NCBI RefSeq assembly: GCF_020623625.1
Contig: NC_060202.1
Span: forward strand, 638,501 to 702,500
DNA length: 64,000 bases
Reading direction: 5' to 3'
DNA from: Saccharomycodes ludwigii
Taxonomy: Eukaryota; Ascomycota; Saccharomycetes; Saccharomycodales; Saccharomycodaceae
Of this stretch, positions 51,587 to 63,553 are shown piece by piece. The translations under genes and the position numbers were made by a program. Position 1 is the first letter of the stretch, and each line of letters opens with the position of its first letter. The notes under the pieces were generated by a model. The model did not search any database. It was given only the letters and a program-made list of their open reading frames with translations, and was not told the origin of the DNA.

Positions 51587-53934
51587 AACGGATAGATTAA
51601 AGGGATAGAACCAGAAAGATTAAGAAGAAAAAACTATGAATCAAAATTTTAAGGTTTTACAACAAGCTCCCCTTGCTCCTTATATACAACAATTTTGAAT
51701 AAAAAAATAAAAAGAAAATAAAAAATAAAAAATAAAAAAAAGAGGGAGATAAAAAAGTTGAGTGTAAAACTAATAATGTTAAAAAAATTGAAGATTACGA
51801 GTTTACTGATAATGAAAAGAAGGAGCGGTAAGATTAACAGAAAAAAAAATAGTCATAAAATTAAGGACAAATGTAAGAAGTGAGTTTGTGTTTTATTTTT
51901 TTTTGTATTCTCCAAAATGAAAAGATCATTCATAGTGCAATTTACAACAACAACAACAACAACAACAACAAAAGAACAAATACTAAGTGTGAACTTCCAT
52001 TTCAAGTGGCAAAGTCCTATAATTTTTTATTGGGTCTACGATATTATTGTCCTTTTTATTACTACAAATTTTAAATTTAGAGTGTTTTTTCTTTTTTTTC
52101 TTTTTCTTTTTCTTTTTCTTTCTCGCATTTTAATTTTATTTTTAATTTTAATATGTAACAGCTAATAATAATAAGAAGTTTTGTCTTATTTTTCTTCAGA
52201 AAATGTCGCAATAGAATGTGTTCATTGTTTACTGCTACTACTACTACTATTTTCTTTCCATTTGTCCTGTATTTCCCCTCAAAAACTAGCTGCTGCCTTG
52301 CTCCTCGTGCGCGTGTCCTATACACGAATATATAATAACGTAATTACTACTGGCAGTTCTATTGGCAGTGTAATTAAATTGGTCACTAAATACTCAAAAA
52401 AGTAAAAAAAAAAACATTTTTTTAATTTTCCGATTTTTTCCTTTCGAGAAAGAAAAAAAAAGAAAAAAAAAGAAAAACAAAAGAAAAGAGTAATAATATT
52501 TTTAGGAAGGTCAAAAATATATTCTGAAAAAAAAAAAGAAAAAAAAGGAAAAAAAAAAAAAAACGGACAAAGGGATTAATGGATCAAGATGCGATAACAG
52601 CACTTTTACTATTTCTTGGTGGACTACATCATATACCTAAGCCATGTTTCCATACAAGTTTCAACTTTTTTATTATTATTTAGAAATAAATCAGAAAAGA
52701 AGTTGTCGTATTTACGTCTTATAAAAATAGTTACTTATTATTACCGCCCGTATTTTTTTTTTCTCTCTCATCGCCTTTAATTATTTTTTCTGCTTTTTTT
52801 TTCTGCTTTTTTTTCTGCTTTTTTTTTTTGATGACATTGAGATATTTTTTGTAGCAGTTGATAAAAAACTAACCGTTATAAAAAAAAAAAAAGAAAGAAA
52901 AAAAAAAAAAAAAAACAAAATGCTATTGGTCATCGACGGTTATTAATTTTCTTTTTTCTTTTTTCTTTTTTTCTTTTTTTCTTTTTTTTGTCATTGTATA
53001 TACACAAGAAGTCATTATTGCTAATCAAAGGCATAACAATCGAACGACACAAGAAGGAAAAAAAAAGAAGTCTTGAAAGACAAGAAGCTTATATGCTGCG
53101 ATGAGTTTATCTTCTTCTCTTCTTATTATTTAGGTATATTACTTTTTTTAGTCATACGTTTATATTCTGGCCCCACTATTTACGTTCTTTTTTTATGTAT
53201 CCATCACGAATTTAGCATTATCAGTAAAGTAACATTTATGTACATAATAATGATATTAATGTTGAGTATTGTATATATGTATATATATATATAATTTTTA
53301 CTATTTCACTCCTCACTTCGAAAGTTACAGGTATAAAAAGCGGATACGGCAAAACAAAACAAAACAAGCTAATTACTGTCAATGGATTGGTCTAAATAAC
53401 TCAATTGATTGTTCTGGCATCAAAACAAACGAAAGAAAAGGGCATTTATTTCCTATTTTTTTTTTCTTTTTAATATCATGTACAATAGTATAAAAATATT
53501 AAAAATATAATTTTTTTTTTATTTAGCTAACCCACATTTTAGGATCCGTTTTATGAAAATCATGAAATTCAACTTGCTTATATTGCGCACAAAAAAACCT
53601 ACATCATAAAGTCATATTTGAACTGTTGTTTTATTCTTATTTTCCTTTTCTAGAATGCTTAAGGTTTTATATTTATTTTGTCTGGTTCTACTAATAAACT
53701 TTTAAAGTTTTTACAAAAAAGATACACTATCAGTTAGTCACTACTGTTGATAATTCTAAATTTGTTAACATAGCAAGATCACTAGAAACACAACCCCTAA
53801 AAAAATGAATTATAAGTATATTTTTAACATGTTATATCTACTTGCGGGTTTTGAGATTGTTGAGGCTAAGCGCTAAAAGTGGAGAGTTTATCCTTGTAAA
53901 AGGGGAGACTTTGATGAGGGGAAGGATGCTAAAC

Positions 53935-53967
<33 letters not shown>

Positions 53968-54819
53968 TACGAAAAAAATTGTATGAGAGTTCAATTTTCA
54001 AAGAGTTGATTAGTTATAGTTTATTGCTAGTAACATTAACATGTCGATGACATTTGTTTGGGTTGTAAGATAGAAATTCCAATGAAATTAGAGCATTTTC
54101 CACGTAACACTATTAATTACTGTTAGGAATGGAATTAAAGCACAAACACGTGCAGAAGGAGAAAGGAGAAAGGGAAAAAAGAGAAAGAAAAAGAAAAAGA
54201 AAATATTTGCCGGATAATAAGGAATTTAGCAGATTACATTTAATATATATTATATAAGGCAACGCTGCTTGTTATCCCTTTCTTCTTCCTTACTCCTTTC
54301 TCATTATCTATGCTAGTTTCTAATATTTATTCAAACATGTAAAGCAGTTGACCTCTTCAGTTGACCCCTTTTTAAAAGAGCCAATATTTTTTTTTTTTTT
54401 GTTTTATGTTACCATGGCATTAAAAAAAATTGTAATTAAATAAATAAACAAATAAATAACAATTAATTAATTACTTTGTACGACAGATATAATAACAATT
54501 ACAGTAAAATATCACTTGATTAAATTTTTTTTTTTCTTCTTTTCTTTTTTTTTCCCGCTAACTTCCCTATATTTCTTTCCTCCCTCCCCATTTTTTATTT
54601 GTTCATAGTTTGAGGTAGAGGTATTAAATAACAACAGTGAAATAACTTTCACGTTTTTTAAGCTATATAAGAAAGAAAGAAAAACCAACCGATTTTATCT
54701 AAGCTTATCTACCATCACTTTAGAAGGGGAAAAAAAAAAAGGGGACGAAAAAAAATTATATATATATTAGTAGAGTTGTACTAGATAGCATACAGTTAGA
54801 ACTTATATAACTATATTAT
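51587..54819. other. 3.2-kb gene-free gap between GPD and MAM3
   Basis: No frame here resembles a protein and no tRNA fold is seen. The region is shared upstream sequence of two divergent genes. It holds repeated A/T and TTTTTTC runs (52081-52123, 52440-52560, 52789-52825, 52951-52990), an ACA repeat (51944-51970), TA repeats (53279-53293, 53935-53960) and G-poor spacer. It is the largest unexplained gap apart from the left end. Confidence 0.7.
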
Positions 54820-57072
54820 ATGCCGCCGAAACATATCATAGAAAGTATCAGAAATCCTCGTCGTAGTGGTTTCAAAAATAAACAACATGATACGATCCAC
54901 CAATTAAACAAAAGTGCTGCCCCTATTATTGCAACTACCACAAGTAATTATATCCACTACCGTAGATTGATTACAATTTTATTTACATGTTTGTTACCAT
55001 TGTTTTCAAATGCATTACCATTGTCTCCATCTAGAGCTGCAAATACTGTCATCATCACAGATGGCGGAAGTGAGGTTCATCATGTGCCTACCGAAGAGCA
55101 ATTCATCACCTATGTTGTAATCTCTATAACTCTAGTTTTATTGGGTGGTGTATTTGCAGGGTTGACTTTGGGTTTAATGGGCCAAGATGAAGTCTATTTG
55201 AGAGTTATTCAAAATAGTGGTACTTTAAAGGAACAAAAATTAGCTACAAAAGTATTGGACTTGATGGAGAAGGGGAAACATTGGGTATTGGTAACATTGC
55301 TATTGTCTAATGTTATAACTAATGAGTCCTTGCCTATTGTTCTTGATAGATGTTTGGGTGGTGGATGGCAAGCAGTTGTTGGTAGTACTGTTTCCATTGT
55401 TTTATTTGGTGAAATTATACCACAAAGTATTTGTGTCAGATATGGTTTGGAGGTTGGTGCATTTTTCACTCCTTTTGTGTTAGCATTAATGTACATCATG
55501 TATCCGATTGCCTATCCTATTGCTTTATTACTGGACAAGATTCTAGGTGAAAATCATGGCACAATGTACAAGAAGTCAGGTTTGAAAACGTTGGTCACTT
55601 TACACCAAACTATGGGTGTTGACAGATTAACGCATGACGAAGTTACCATTATTTCTGCCGTTTTGGATCTAAAAGAGAAAAAAGTTTCTGAGATTATGAC
55701 CCCAATTGAAAACGTTTTTACGATGAGTGCCGATCGCGTGTTGGATGAAAAAACAGTTCAAGAAATATTGAATGCTGGGTTCAGCAGAATTCCTATATAT
55801 TTGCCTAATGAACCCAGTAACTTTATTGGTATGTTGTTGGTTCGTGTCTTAATTTCTTATGACCCAGAGGATTGTTTACCTGTTTCATCCTTCCCCTTAG
55901 CCACTTTGCCTGAAACTTCTCCAACAACGTCTTGTTTAAATATTTTAAATTATTTCCAAGAAGGTAAATCTCACATGTGTATAGTTAGTGATACTCCTGG
56001 TATGAGCACTGGGGCTCTGGGTGTGTTAACTTTGGAAGATGTTATTGAAGAATTGATTGGTGAAGAGATTGTTGATGAATCTGATGTTTTTGTAGATATT
56101 CACCAGCGCATTATGAGAGAGCACCCTGGTCCATTCAGCAGACGTCACATGACTGCATATTTCCATTCCCTATATAACTCACATAAGAAACATGACAGCG
56201 TCTCCGGCAACGATAACGAACACTATTATTCTGACGGTGAGATGGATGATGGGACTGACTACGGTTCAGATGGATATGAAATACCAAGGGAAAATGTGCC
56301 GTTGTTAATGACACCCAAGGTATCAAATGCCGGTGAAACGAAAGATGCTTTGTCGGATAAAAAGAACAAGAATACTATTCAACCATCCAATTTAGCTAGT
56401 GATCCTTTGAAGGTGGCAAATCCATTTGTTACAATTAAGAAACAGCCGCGTGAATTATTGACCAACGGTAAAAATACATCAGTAAATAATAGCAATTCTA
56501 ATCTACCTGAACCTTATAAGAGGAATATTAATGATTTAATATTAAGTTCCACTGTGGCTGCTAGTGCACACAACGCTCTGAAAACATACCTTAAAAATAA
56601 TGTTGGTAATGGCGCAGAAAGTACCAATGGGCAGAAAAATGGTGGTCAGAACGAGGATAATAGAAATAATGGCAATAATAGCACTAATAATAATGATACT
56701 GTAAACTACTCGCCACGAGTTACCACTACTGTACAAATTCCTGTTGAGCGTAAAGTTGAAGACGCTGGTAGCGGTAATATGAGTACCACCTATAAAAGTA
56801 ATATAATTTCTTCTTCTTATAAGCCCGCAGATAATGGGATTGTGGAAAGTGTTGTTCAAGTCAAGGGTGTTTCCAAAACCGTGATTAAACCTGCAGAAAA
56901 TTGGGAAAATGTGCATAGTTCTGTGTCTAATGCCTCATCAAATTCTTCAAACTCCAAAACAATAATGAATGGTAATACTAGTATAAGATCCAACTCAAAT
57001 AGTGACTATAACAATGGGAATAGTAATTTTATCGGTAAGACAAGAAATAAGAACAATGCTGATAATAATTAG
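54820..57072 (+). CDS. MAM3: Mam3, CNNM/CorC-type vacuolar membrane protein
   Basis: Mam3 is a DUF21-CBS membrane protein related to CNNM/ancient conserved domain proteins; in yeast it affects manganese tolerance, probably at the vacuole. It has 750 residues (706 in yeast). A hydrophobic segment at 50-66 is the likely signal/anchor, followed by the DUF21 domain (about 92-270) with LTLGLMGQDEVYLRVIQNSG and LLLSNVITNESLPIVLD and FGEIIPQSICVRYGL. Two CBS motifs follow (about 285-415: VSEIMTPIENVFTM, GVLTLEDVIEELIGEEIVDE). The C-terminal 320 residues are Ser/Asn rich and unstructured. Position beside GPD and PRS5 agrees with YOL059W-YOL060C-YOL061W. Confidence 0.94.
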   Translation: MPPKHIIESIRNPRRSGFKNKQHDTIHQLNKSAAPIIATTTSNYIHYRRLITILFTCLLPLFSNALPLSPSRAANTVIITDGGSEVHHVPTEEQFITYVVISITLVLLGGVFAGLTLGLMGQDEVYLRVIQNSGTLKEQKLATKVLDLMEKGKHWVLVTLLLSNVITNESLPIVLDRCLGGGWQAVVGSTVSIVLFGEIIPQSICVRYGLEVGAFFTPFVLALMYIMYPIAYPIALLLDKILGENHGTMYKKSGLKTLVTLHQTMGVDRLTHDEVTIISAVLDLKEKKVSEIMTPIENVFTMSADRVLDEKTVQEILNAGFSRIPIYLPNEPSNFIGMLLVRVLISYDPEDCLPVSSFPLATLPETSPTTSCLNILNYFQEGKSHMCIVSDTPGMSTGALGVLTLEDVIEELIGEEIVDESDVFVDIHQRIMREHPGPFSRRHMTAYFHSLYNSHKKHDSVSGNDNEHYYSDGEMDDGTDYGSDGYEIPRENVPLLMTPKVSNAGETKDALSDKKNKNTIQPSNLASDPLKVANPFVTIKKQPRELLTNGKNTSVNNSNSNLPEPYKRNINDLILSSTVAASAHNALKTYLKNNVGNGAESTNGQKNGGQNEDNRNNGNNSTNNNDTVNYSPRVTTTVQIPVERKVEDAGSGNMSTTYKSNIISSSYKPADNGIVESVVQVKGVSKTVIKPAENWENVHSSVSNASSNSSNSKTIMNGNTSIRSNSNSDYNNGNSNFIGKTRNKNNADNN

Positions 57073-57207
57073 AGGGTCTGGGCCCTTTTTCTCGTCCAAG
57101 TTAAGGGATCTATAGCTGATTAAATATGATTGTTTTTGTTTAATTTTTTTTTTTTTTGTTTCCCTTAGTTGTTCTTTATGTTTATTTGTTTGTTACAGTT
57201 TTACCTC

Positions 57208-57241
<34 letters not shown>

Positions 57242-57599
57242 TTACTGTTATCTTATTCTATGTGAATAACTGTATAGTATTGATATTCTATATTTTGATT
57301 AGTCAATTTGTCTATTATTAGAATTTTTTTTTTTTTTCCTTTTTTTTGTCCTCCTGATAATTTCCTTTTAAATTGCGTCATTTTGATTTTTTTTTTTTAA
57401 AAGTGACGTGATCTATGATAAGAAAGCGACTTTTGTTTAAACCATTGTTTATCTTTATATAAGAAGAGAAAGTAAGTTTGTCCTATTATATTACATAAGA
57501 ATCATAGAGACAAATAGCTTGGCAGAAAAAGAAAAATAAAAGGGACATAAAAAACATATAGTTTTAAAATTAACAAGTACTTCTTTATTCCCTCATACC

Positions 57600-57630
<31 letters not shown>

Positions 57631-57846
57631 GCAATTTTTGATATTAATTGAAAAAGCATCAGGCTTTGGTACCGATTTTTGTTAAAGCACCAGCTTTAAA
57701 AGTTAGTCCCCAGTATGATGAAATCCAAATTTGTCTTTTTCGTGATTTTGAAATGTATTTTAAGTTAAAATTACCGTTAATGTTAAATATTATATCTATT
57801 GACTAAAGCTTTTTTTTTCCAGTCAGTGAAAACATAAACAGTTTAA

Positions 57847-57881
<35 letters not shown>

Positions 57882-58628
57882 GACAAAGGCTACTTTCTGA
57901 GGGACAGGGACAGGGACAGGGGGGGGTGTAAATAACATATTAAATATTGACCATCTTGTTGCCCTACTTTCACGTGCTTAAGGATATCTGCACAAGATAT
58001 TATTAATTTGGAAACTACGTTCAAATTTCGAAATATATGGATAAATAAAAATACAAACAAAAACAATTATTTGTTTATTTTTGGTTTTAAAACATGAAGT
58101 TTTTAATTTGATCAAAGTTCAATGCATTAAAAGTAATAATTGACATATAAAAAGAAACAATAATTTTTTGTAATTAAATACCATTTGCAATAGAATCAAA
58201 TACTTAGAACAAGCGTAGTACGAGCTTTAGAAAAAAAAAAAAAAAATTATTAGTTGACTTGTTTAAAAATTTCTTCCGAAATGAACGCATAATGTCCGAA
58301 AAAAAAAGGGAAATGGAAGAATTATGGTGAAAACATCTTATGATACAATCTACTACGTTGTATGGTTTATCTCCGACTATTTCCTAATTAACGTAATTAG
58401 TATTGTAATTATTAATTTTTTTTTTTGAAGGGGATGACTAATATGCCCAATAAACCCATTAGATAACAGCAACAATAATAACACCATTATTATTACTATT
58501 ATTATTTATAAGAAGTGTTAAACAATTATTTCTATTTCAAATCAAAAGCCAATTATTAAAACACTGCTTACACCAAAGAAAAAAGAAAAAAAAAAAAAAA
58601 ACAAAAAAAAAAAAAAAAACAAGGAATA
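57073..58628. other. Intergenic MAM3 to kinase gene, with G-quadruplex motif
   Basis: This 1556-bp interval has no gene. It contains an ATT repeat (57214-57240), A28 (57600-57627), T28 (57851-57878), the G-rich element at 57901-57926 and paired A runs (58588-58620) just before the kinase start. CACGTG occurs at 57971-57977 as CACGTGC. Confidence 0.7.
57901..57926 (+). other. G-quadruplex-forming motif
   Basis: Three units of GGGACA run directly into G8, so four G3+ runs are separated by ACA loops of three. This is a canonical G4 pattern and is rare in so AT-rich a sequence. It follows T28 by 22 bp. Confidence 0.85.
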
Positions 58629-60827
58629 ATGGGCAATTCTACAAAACAACAAGAGCAGCATAAAATTCCCCTTGGAAACAAAATTTCCTTTTTAAATAAA
58701 AACATCCCAGTTATTAACAACAGCAATAATAACCATCAAAGTTTTCACATGGCACATAACTTTCACAATCCATTAAACTATATACACAATCTCCATATCA
58801 GTGACAATAATGATAGAGAACATTCAATAGATATTTCTCCACGGTCGTTATCAAATGCCGCTACCAATAGTCTAATTACCATGAATGATCAGCAAGCCCC
58901 AAATAAACCAGCTGAACCAAAAGAAAATGCAAAAACAGAGGGTGAGCCGATGGAAAATGATAGTAATAATATATTATCTAGTTTGCCTTCACCACAAGGA
59001 ATGTCTGGCCGTAATCCATTAATAGAAAATGATGAATTGAAATATAAATTCAATTATAAAGGATATCATATGCACCCAATTGAATATTTACAAAAGAAAT
59101 TAGAACATGAATCTTTATTACTGAAGCAAAAATCACTATCATCTATTAATTCTTCTTCTCCTTCTTTTTCCTCTTCCTCCTTTTCCCTTTTGCATAACAG
59201 CAACAACACCGATCATAATAATGAAAGTAATAATGATAACCGTAGTTTATTAAACTCGACTTCATTGAGTTCAAACGACAGAATTAGTAGCCCTTTGTCA
59301 AACAATAATAATAATAATAATAACAACAACAACAACAACAACACACTTTTTGGGCGCTTAACTCCTTCAAACAGTATTTCGAACGTTCTTAGTTCTAATA
59401 CTACAAATAGCGAACAATCCCCCTTATCTGCGACAGTTTCACCAAATGGTGAAGAATATCTTAATCGTAATCATCACCAGCATCATCACCAGCATCATCA
59501 CCATCACCAACACCAGCACCATCATCACAATGAGTTAAATAATGTAAATTATGGAAGTGGTGCAGGTAAATTGAAAAGGTTTTTCAAGAAAATACACGAA
59601 AATCATCAAAATATCATCAAAGGTTCACTATATAAAAGCAAATCAAGTCTATCATCAGCTTCTACAAATGATTCTTCAAGGAGTGATAGTACTAAAAATT
59701 ACACGAAGGCAAAGACGACGCCCAAAAACGGAACATCTTCAGAATTAGTAGAAAAATATGGGATACCAGGCAGATTGTTGGGCGAAGGTGCCTCAGGATC
59801 AGTTAATATTATTGAATCCAAATCAAGGGTAGATGGGAATGGTAATAAAATTTTGTATGCAATGAAGAAATTCAGGCCAAAGACCACGCAAACAGAGTCA
59901 ACAGCATCATATTGTAGGAAAGTTACCAGTGAGTTTTGCATTGGATTTATATTGCATCAGCAGAATATCATTGAAACATTTGACATTTTCCAAGAAGGAC
60001 CAGAAACTTTTTACGTGGTTATGGAATATTGTCCCTATGATTTTTTCACTTTAGTAATGAGTGGATTGATGACCAAGTACGAAATAGCATGCTATTTTAA
60101 GCAAATATGCAATGGTGTTTATTATTTACACTCAATAGGGTTGGCTCATAGAGATTTAAAATTAGACAATTGCGTGGTTACTAATCAGGGGATTTTAAAA
60201 TTAATTGATTTTGGCAGTGCCGTTATTTTCCAATATCCATATGAAAACGAAATCGTTAAAGCCCATGGTGTCATGGGCAGTGATCCGTATTTGGCACCAG
60301 AAGTATTACCTCAAAGGAAAAAGGGGGCTATTGGTGGTGGAAATATTGGCACTTCTTCCAGTTATAACAACAGTAAAACCATTGCTGGTTACGATCCAAG
60401 ACTTGTTGATGTTTGGTCAATCGCCATAATATACTGTTGTATGTATTTGAAGAGATTTCCTTGGAAAGCACCCAACGAGGAGGAAATAACTGCCTTTAGA
60501 TTATTTTGTGCGAAACCTGATTCTCCGGACGATAATAACAAGGGACCTAATAGGTTACTAAAATTGTTACCTAGAAATTCTAGAAAATTAATTGGTGAAA
60601 TGCTAGTTATTGATGTTGATAAAAGGATCTTAATGGATGGAGTAATACGAGATAAATGGTTTAAACATATTGAATTTTGTAAAATTGATGAAAAAACCAA
60701 ACTTTTAATTAGTATACCAGAAAACCATAAACATCATTTAATAACAGAGGATGAATTAAAGGAATTGAATAAAAGAAAAGCTGAAATGAAAAAAAGAGAG
60801 GAGCAGGAACAGAAGCAACAAAATTGA
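58629..60827 (+). CDS. RTK1: Ser/Thr kinase of the Rtk1/Hrk1 (NPR1-HAL) family
   Basis: It belongs to the fungal kinase group of Npr1, Hal4/5, Ptk2, Hrk1 and Rtk1, which tune membrane transporters. It has 732 residues. The first 370 are Ser/Asn/His rich (Asn run 225-238, His/Gln run 281-300). The kinase domain (about 379-681) has GEGASGSV (385-392), K413 (AMKKF), HRDLKLDN (507-514), DFGSA (527-531) and YLAPEVL (554-560). The EYCPYDFFTLVMSGLMT segment is typical of Hrk1/Rtk1. A Gly/Ser insertion (about 562-586) follows APE. RTK1 is YDL025C near GPD1 (YDL022W) in S. cerevisiae, which supports Rtk1; Hrk1 is the alternative. Confidence 0.82.
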   Translation: MGNSTKQQEQHKIPLGNKISFLNKNIPVINNSNNNHQSFHMAHNFHNPLNYIHNLHISDNNDREHSIDISPRSLSNAATNSLITMNDQQAPNKPAEPKENAKTEGEPMENDSNNILSSLPSPQGMSGRNPLIENDELKYKFNYKGYHMHPIEYLQKKLEHESLLLKQKSLSSINSSSPSFSSSSFSLLHNSNNTDHNNESNNDNRSLLNSTSLSSNDRISSPLSNNNNNNNNNNNNNNTLFGRLTPSNSISNVLSSNTTNSEQSPLSATVSPNGEEYLNRNHHQHHHQHHHHHQHQHHHHNELNNVNYGSGAGKLKRFFKKIHENHQNIIKGSLYKSKSSLSSASTNDSSRSDSTKNYTKAKTTPKNGTSSELVEKYGIPGRLLGEGASGSVNIIESKSRVDGNGNKILYAMKKFRPKTTQTESTASYCRKVTSEFCIGFILHQQNIIETFDIFQEGPETFYVVMEYCPYDFFTLVMSGLMTKYEIACYFKQICNGVYYLHSIGLAHRDLKLDNCVVTNQGILKLIDFGSAVIFQYPYENEIVKAHGVMGSDPYLAPEVLPQRKKGAIGGGNIGTSSSYNNSKTIAGYDPRLVDVWSIAIIYCCMYLKRFPWKAPNEEEITAFRLFCAKPDSPDDNNKGPNRLLKLLPRNSRKLIGEMLVIDVDKRILMDGVIRDKWFKHIEFCKIDEKTKLLISIPENHKHHLITEDELKELNKRKAEMKKREEQEQKQQN

Positions 60828-61082
60828 CAGTAGAAACTACAAGATTTTAGAGAAAAATTGGTAGTATGTTTGAATTGTTGGAAAAAAAAAAAAAAAAGAA
60901 AAAAAAAAAATTACAGACATTTTTAAATATATACATATACATATATATTACTTTTCTCTTTTTTGACAAACTGGTGATACCAGGAGCAAATATAACTAGA
61001 TAGAAAACACATAAATATCAAACAAAGACATTTTAATTGATAAAAGGAAGGATACCCAATAAAAACATTTCCTTTTCTTTTC

Positions 61083-62393
61083 TTACCAACCACGCTCAAA
61101 CAACATACTAATACTTTCACCATTATGAATTCTTCTAATAGCTTCACCTAAAACTTTACTAACATCCAAAACTTCCATTCTATCTGAACCTAAAAATTTC
61201 AAACTTAGTTCTTGTGGAACGGTATTGGTGACAACAATTTTATCAATTCCACTCTGTTTAATACGACTTAATGCGTCTCCACTAAAAATACCGTGTGTCA
61301 TAATCGCGATAACTTTGGTAGCACCTTGGTCTTTTAACAATTTGGCTGCTCTGGTTATAGTGTATGAAGTATCCACCAAATCATCAACCAAAACACATAC
61401 TTTATCTCTGACATCGCCAACCAACATAGTAGTTGCAACATATTTATTATTAGAATTATTTACGTGAGTGGAAGACGGAACTGGATCAGCACTATTGCTC
61501 GATAATGATGCGCGGGGTGGTCCCTTGGTTAATTGACATCTCCTCTCTTTATGGATCATGGCGAATGATAATTCCAAAGCATCTGCTATCTTGGCAGCTC
61601 TTTTAGCACCACCAGCATCAGGGCTGACAATTACACAATCAAGATAATTTGGTATTTCATGTAAAATATAATTTTGAATCAATGGTTTACAATACAAATT
61701 ATCAACTGGTATATCAAAAAAACCTTGAAATTGGGGATCATGCAAATCCATTGTAATCACATGATCAGCCCCGGCGGTAGTCAACAAGTCTGCGATCAAA
61801 GTCCCATTTTGGGAAACCCATAATTTATACCCTGCATTAGACAAATTGAAATGAGTTTCTGAACTGGTTGGATATTTACTATTATTTCCATTTTCATTAA
61901 CGACTGGAATACGGGAACTATTATACTTTATTAAGGCGGGTCTAGTTTGGTTGAACTCGGCACTTGAGGTAGCAACAGAACTTGGTGCATGTGTGGTAAT
62001 AATAGAAGCGGGAATAGGAGCATCTGGTTGGTTATCAAACTTATAATTTTCCACCGGTTTCGAGATTAATGGAGCACCTTTAGCGGTGTATGGAATATCA
62101 GGTTGTCTACTGTAACAAAAATATGGCATAACAGCAGTGACTCTGTTGGCACTGGCAGTTTTGCAAGCATTAATTAATATCAGTAATTGAATGAAGTTAT
62201 CATTTACATGACCACAGCCTGATTGGATAACATATACGTCCTTCTCACGAACAGTTTCATCTATTTGAATGGACGTTTCACCATTTGAAAATTTCCCTAG
62301 TTTAACTTGGCTTGGCTTTATAGAAAGGTTTTCACATATTTTTTCAACAAGTTTCGGGTGTGAGCCACCTGCAAAGACGACGATATCACTCAT
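61083..62393 (-). CDS. PRS5: Ribose-phosphate pyrophosphokinase subunit Prs5
   Basis: Prs5 is one of five yeast PRPP synthase subunits; PRPP feeds purine, pyrimidine, His, Trp and NAD synthesis. It has 436 residues (496 in yeast). The fold is split by two insertions known for Prs5: residues about 97-190 and 290-320 have no match in bacterial enzymes. The core holds [41 protein letters not shown] (257-266) and the PRPP loop [13 protein letters not shown] (334-346). The C-terminus [12 protein letters not shown] agrees with Prs5. The neighbour MAM3/GPD order fits YOL061W. The insertions are shorter than in S. cerevisiae. Confidence 0.95.
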   Translation of the reverse strand: MSDIVVFAGGSHPKLVEKICENLSIKPSQVKLGKFSNGETSIQIDETVREKDVYVIQSGCGHVNDNFIQLLILINACKTASANRVTAVMPYFCYSRQPDIPYTAKGAPLISKPVENYKFDNQPDAPIPASIITTHAPSSVATSSAEFNQTRPALIKYNSSRIPVVNENGNNSKYPTSSETHFNLSNAGYKLWVSQNGTLIADLLTTAGADHVITMDLHDPQFQGFFDIPVDNLYCKPLIQNYILHEIPNYLDCVIVSPDAGGAKRAAKIADALELSFAMIHKERRCQLTKGPPRASLSSNSADPVPSSTHVNNSNNKYVATTMLVGDVRDKVCVLVDDLVDTSYTITRAAKLLKDQGATKVIAIMTHGIFSGDALSRIKQSGIDKIVVTNTVPQELSLKFLGSDRMEVLDVSKVLGEAIRRIHNGESISMLFERGW

Positions 62394-63194
62394 AAGTTTG
62401 TAAGTTTTTTATTGCAGTATATAGGTAATTTTTTTTATCTTTTTTTTATCTTTATCTTTTCCCTCTTTGTATTATTATTTTAAAATTTAGTTGGTTACTT
62501 GAGCCGTGGAGGGGTAAATATTAATTTCGTGACCATTCCACTAATAATAAATTTTTTTTCTTTTGTTTTGGACAATAATTATCATTATGCAACACTATGT
62601 AAATCATTGTCGATATTAATTTCCTAATACCCTGCGTAATTTAAATACCATTATAAAAAAGAAACGTGTATTTTGAGTGTGTTTGTCCGTAATATGATCC
62701 GAAGATTTGTGTACATGGATAACGGACAACAAAGCTTAACGATACTAAAAATATAAATCTGCTTTTTTTTATTTTTTTTTTTTTATTTTTTTTTTTTTTA
62801 TTTTTGTATGGCCCAGTTTGGTAAATAAAACCAACCAATCAAATGTCAGAATAAATGGCACATAGGGGGATAATTAACAGTAGCATTGGACTGTTACTAA
62901 TAATAAAATGTAAATCATATAAAGAAAAAAAAAAAATAAATTAATGATCAAGTAAAGAACAGACGTAAATAAAAAAGTAACAACAAAATGGTTCTTCTTG
63001 GTGTTCAGTAAGATTAATTATTCAGTAATAAATTCTCTTGCATTTTCTTTTCCCTTGACGAAATATAAGATGCAGTTTGTCGATATTATTTCTTGTGTAA
63101 AATCTAAACGCCTGCTTCTAGCTCACTTTTGCGGGCGCAGTCTTTCAACTGGTTTGTTTTTGCTGCTTTTTCATCAAATTATTTTTAAACCACG

Positions 63195-63230
<36 letters not shown>

Positions 63231-63521
63231 TTTCTGCTTTATTTTTTTGTCTTTTTCAATTGGAAATCTTCATCTTTAGCATGAGTTGCTATTTACCTTA
63301 GTTTACGCATTGCAATGTGCTTCTCCTTGTATTTCATTTGTGCCAATCATTTTTTTTTGTTTATCTCGATTCTTACACTAGTTTAAATTGAATCATTTCA
63401 AATTATCGTTACACAACCAAATTAATAGTTCTAATACAAATATACAAATATATATATATATATATATACATACATATAAATATAAGTTAATATTCATATA
63501 AGATATATATAAGGAAAGGTG

Positions 63522-63552
<31 letters not shown>
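62394..63552. promoter_or_regulatory. Divergent promoter region PRS5/ATP19
   Basis: This 1159-bp spacer has A30 followed by T7 (63197-63233), T/A runs (62764-62803), a TA repeat (63450-63467) and an ATA repeat (63522-63545) just before ATP19. Two CCAATCA boxes lie at 62835-62841 and 63343-63349; the second is about 204 bp before ATP19. Confidence 0.55.
63343..63349 (+). promoter_or_regulatory. CCAAT box, possible Hap2/3/4/5 site for ATP19
   Basis: CCAATCA fits the TNATTGG core of the yeast Hap complex, which turns on respiratory genes. A position 204 bp before an ATP-synthase gene is suitable, but a seven-base match is weak evidence. Confidence 0.4.

Positions 63553-63553
<1 letters not shown>

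Noticed and set aside
51880-52405. Several small frames before the GPD promoter
   Set aside because: They are ACA or TTC repeat translations without homology and overlap each other on both strands.
54820-57072. Antisense frames inside MAM3 and the other large genes
   Set aside because: They are shadows of conserved coding sequence and show no similarity to known proteins.
57710-57800. Possible C/D snoRNA with ATGATGA
   Set aside because: A C box is present but no D box CTGA or terminal stem is found at the right distance.
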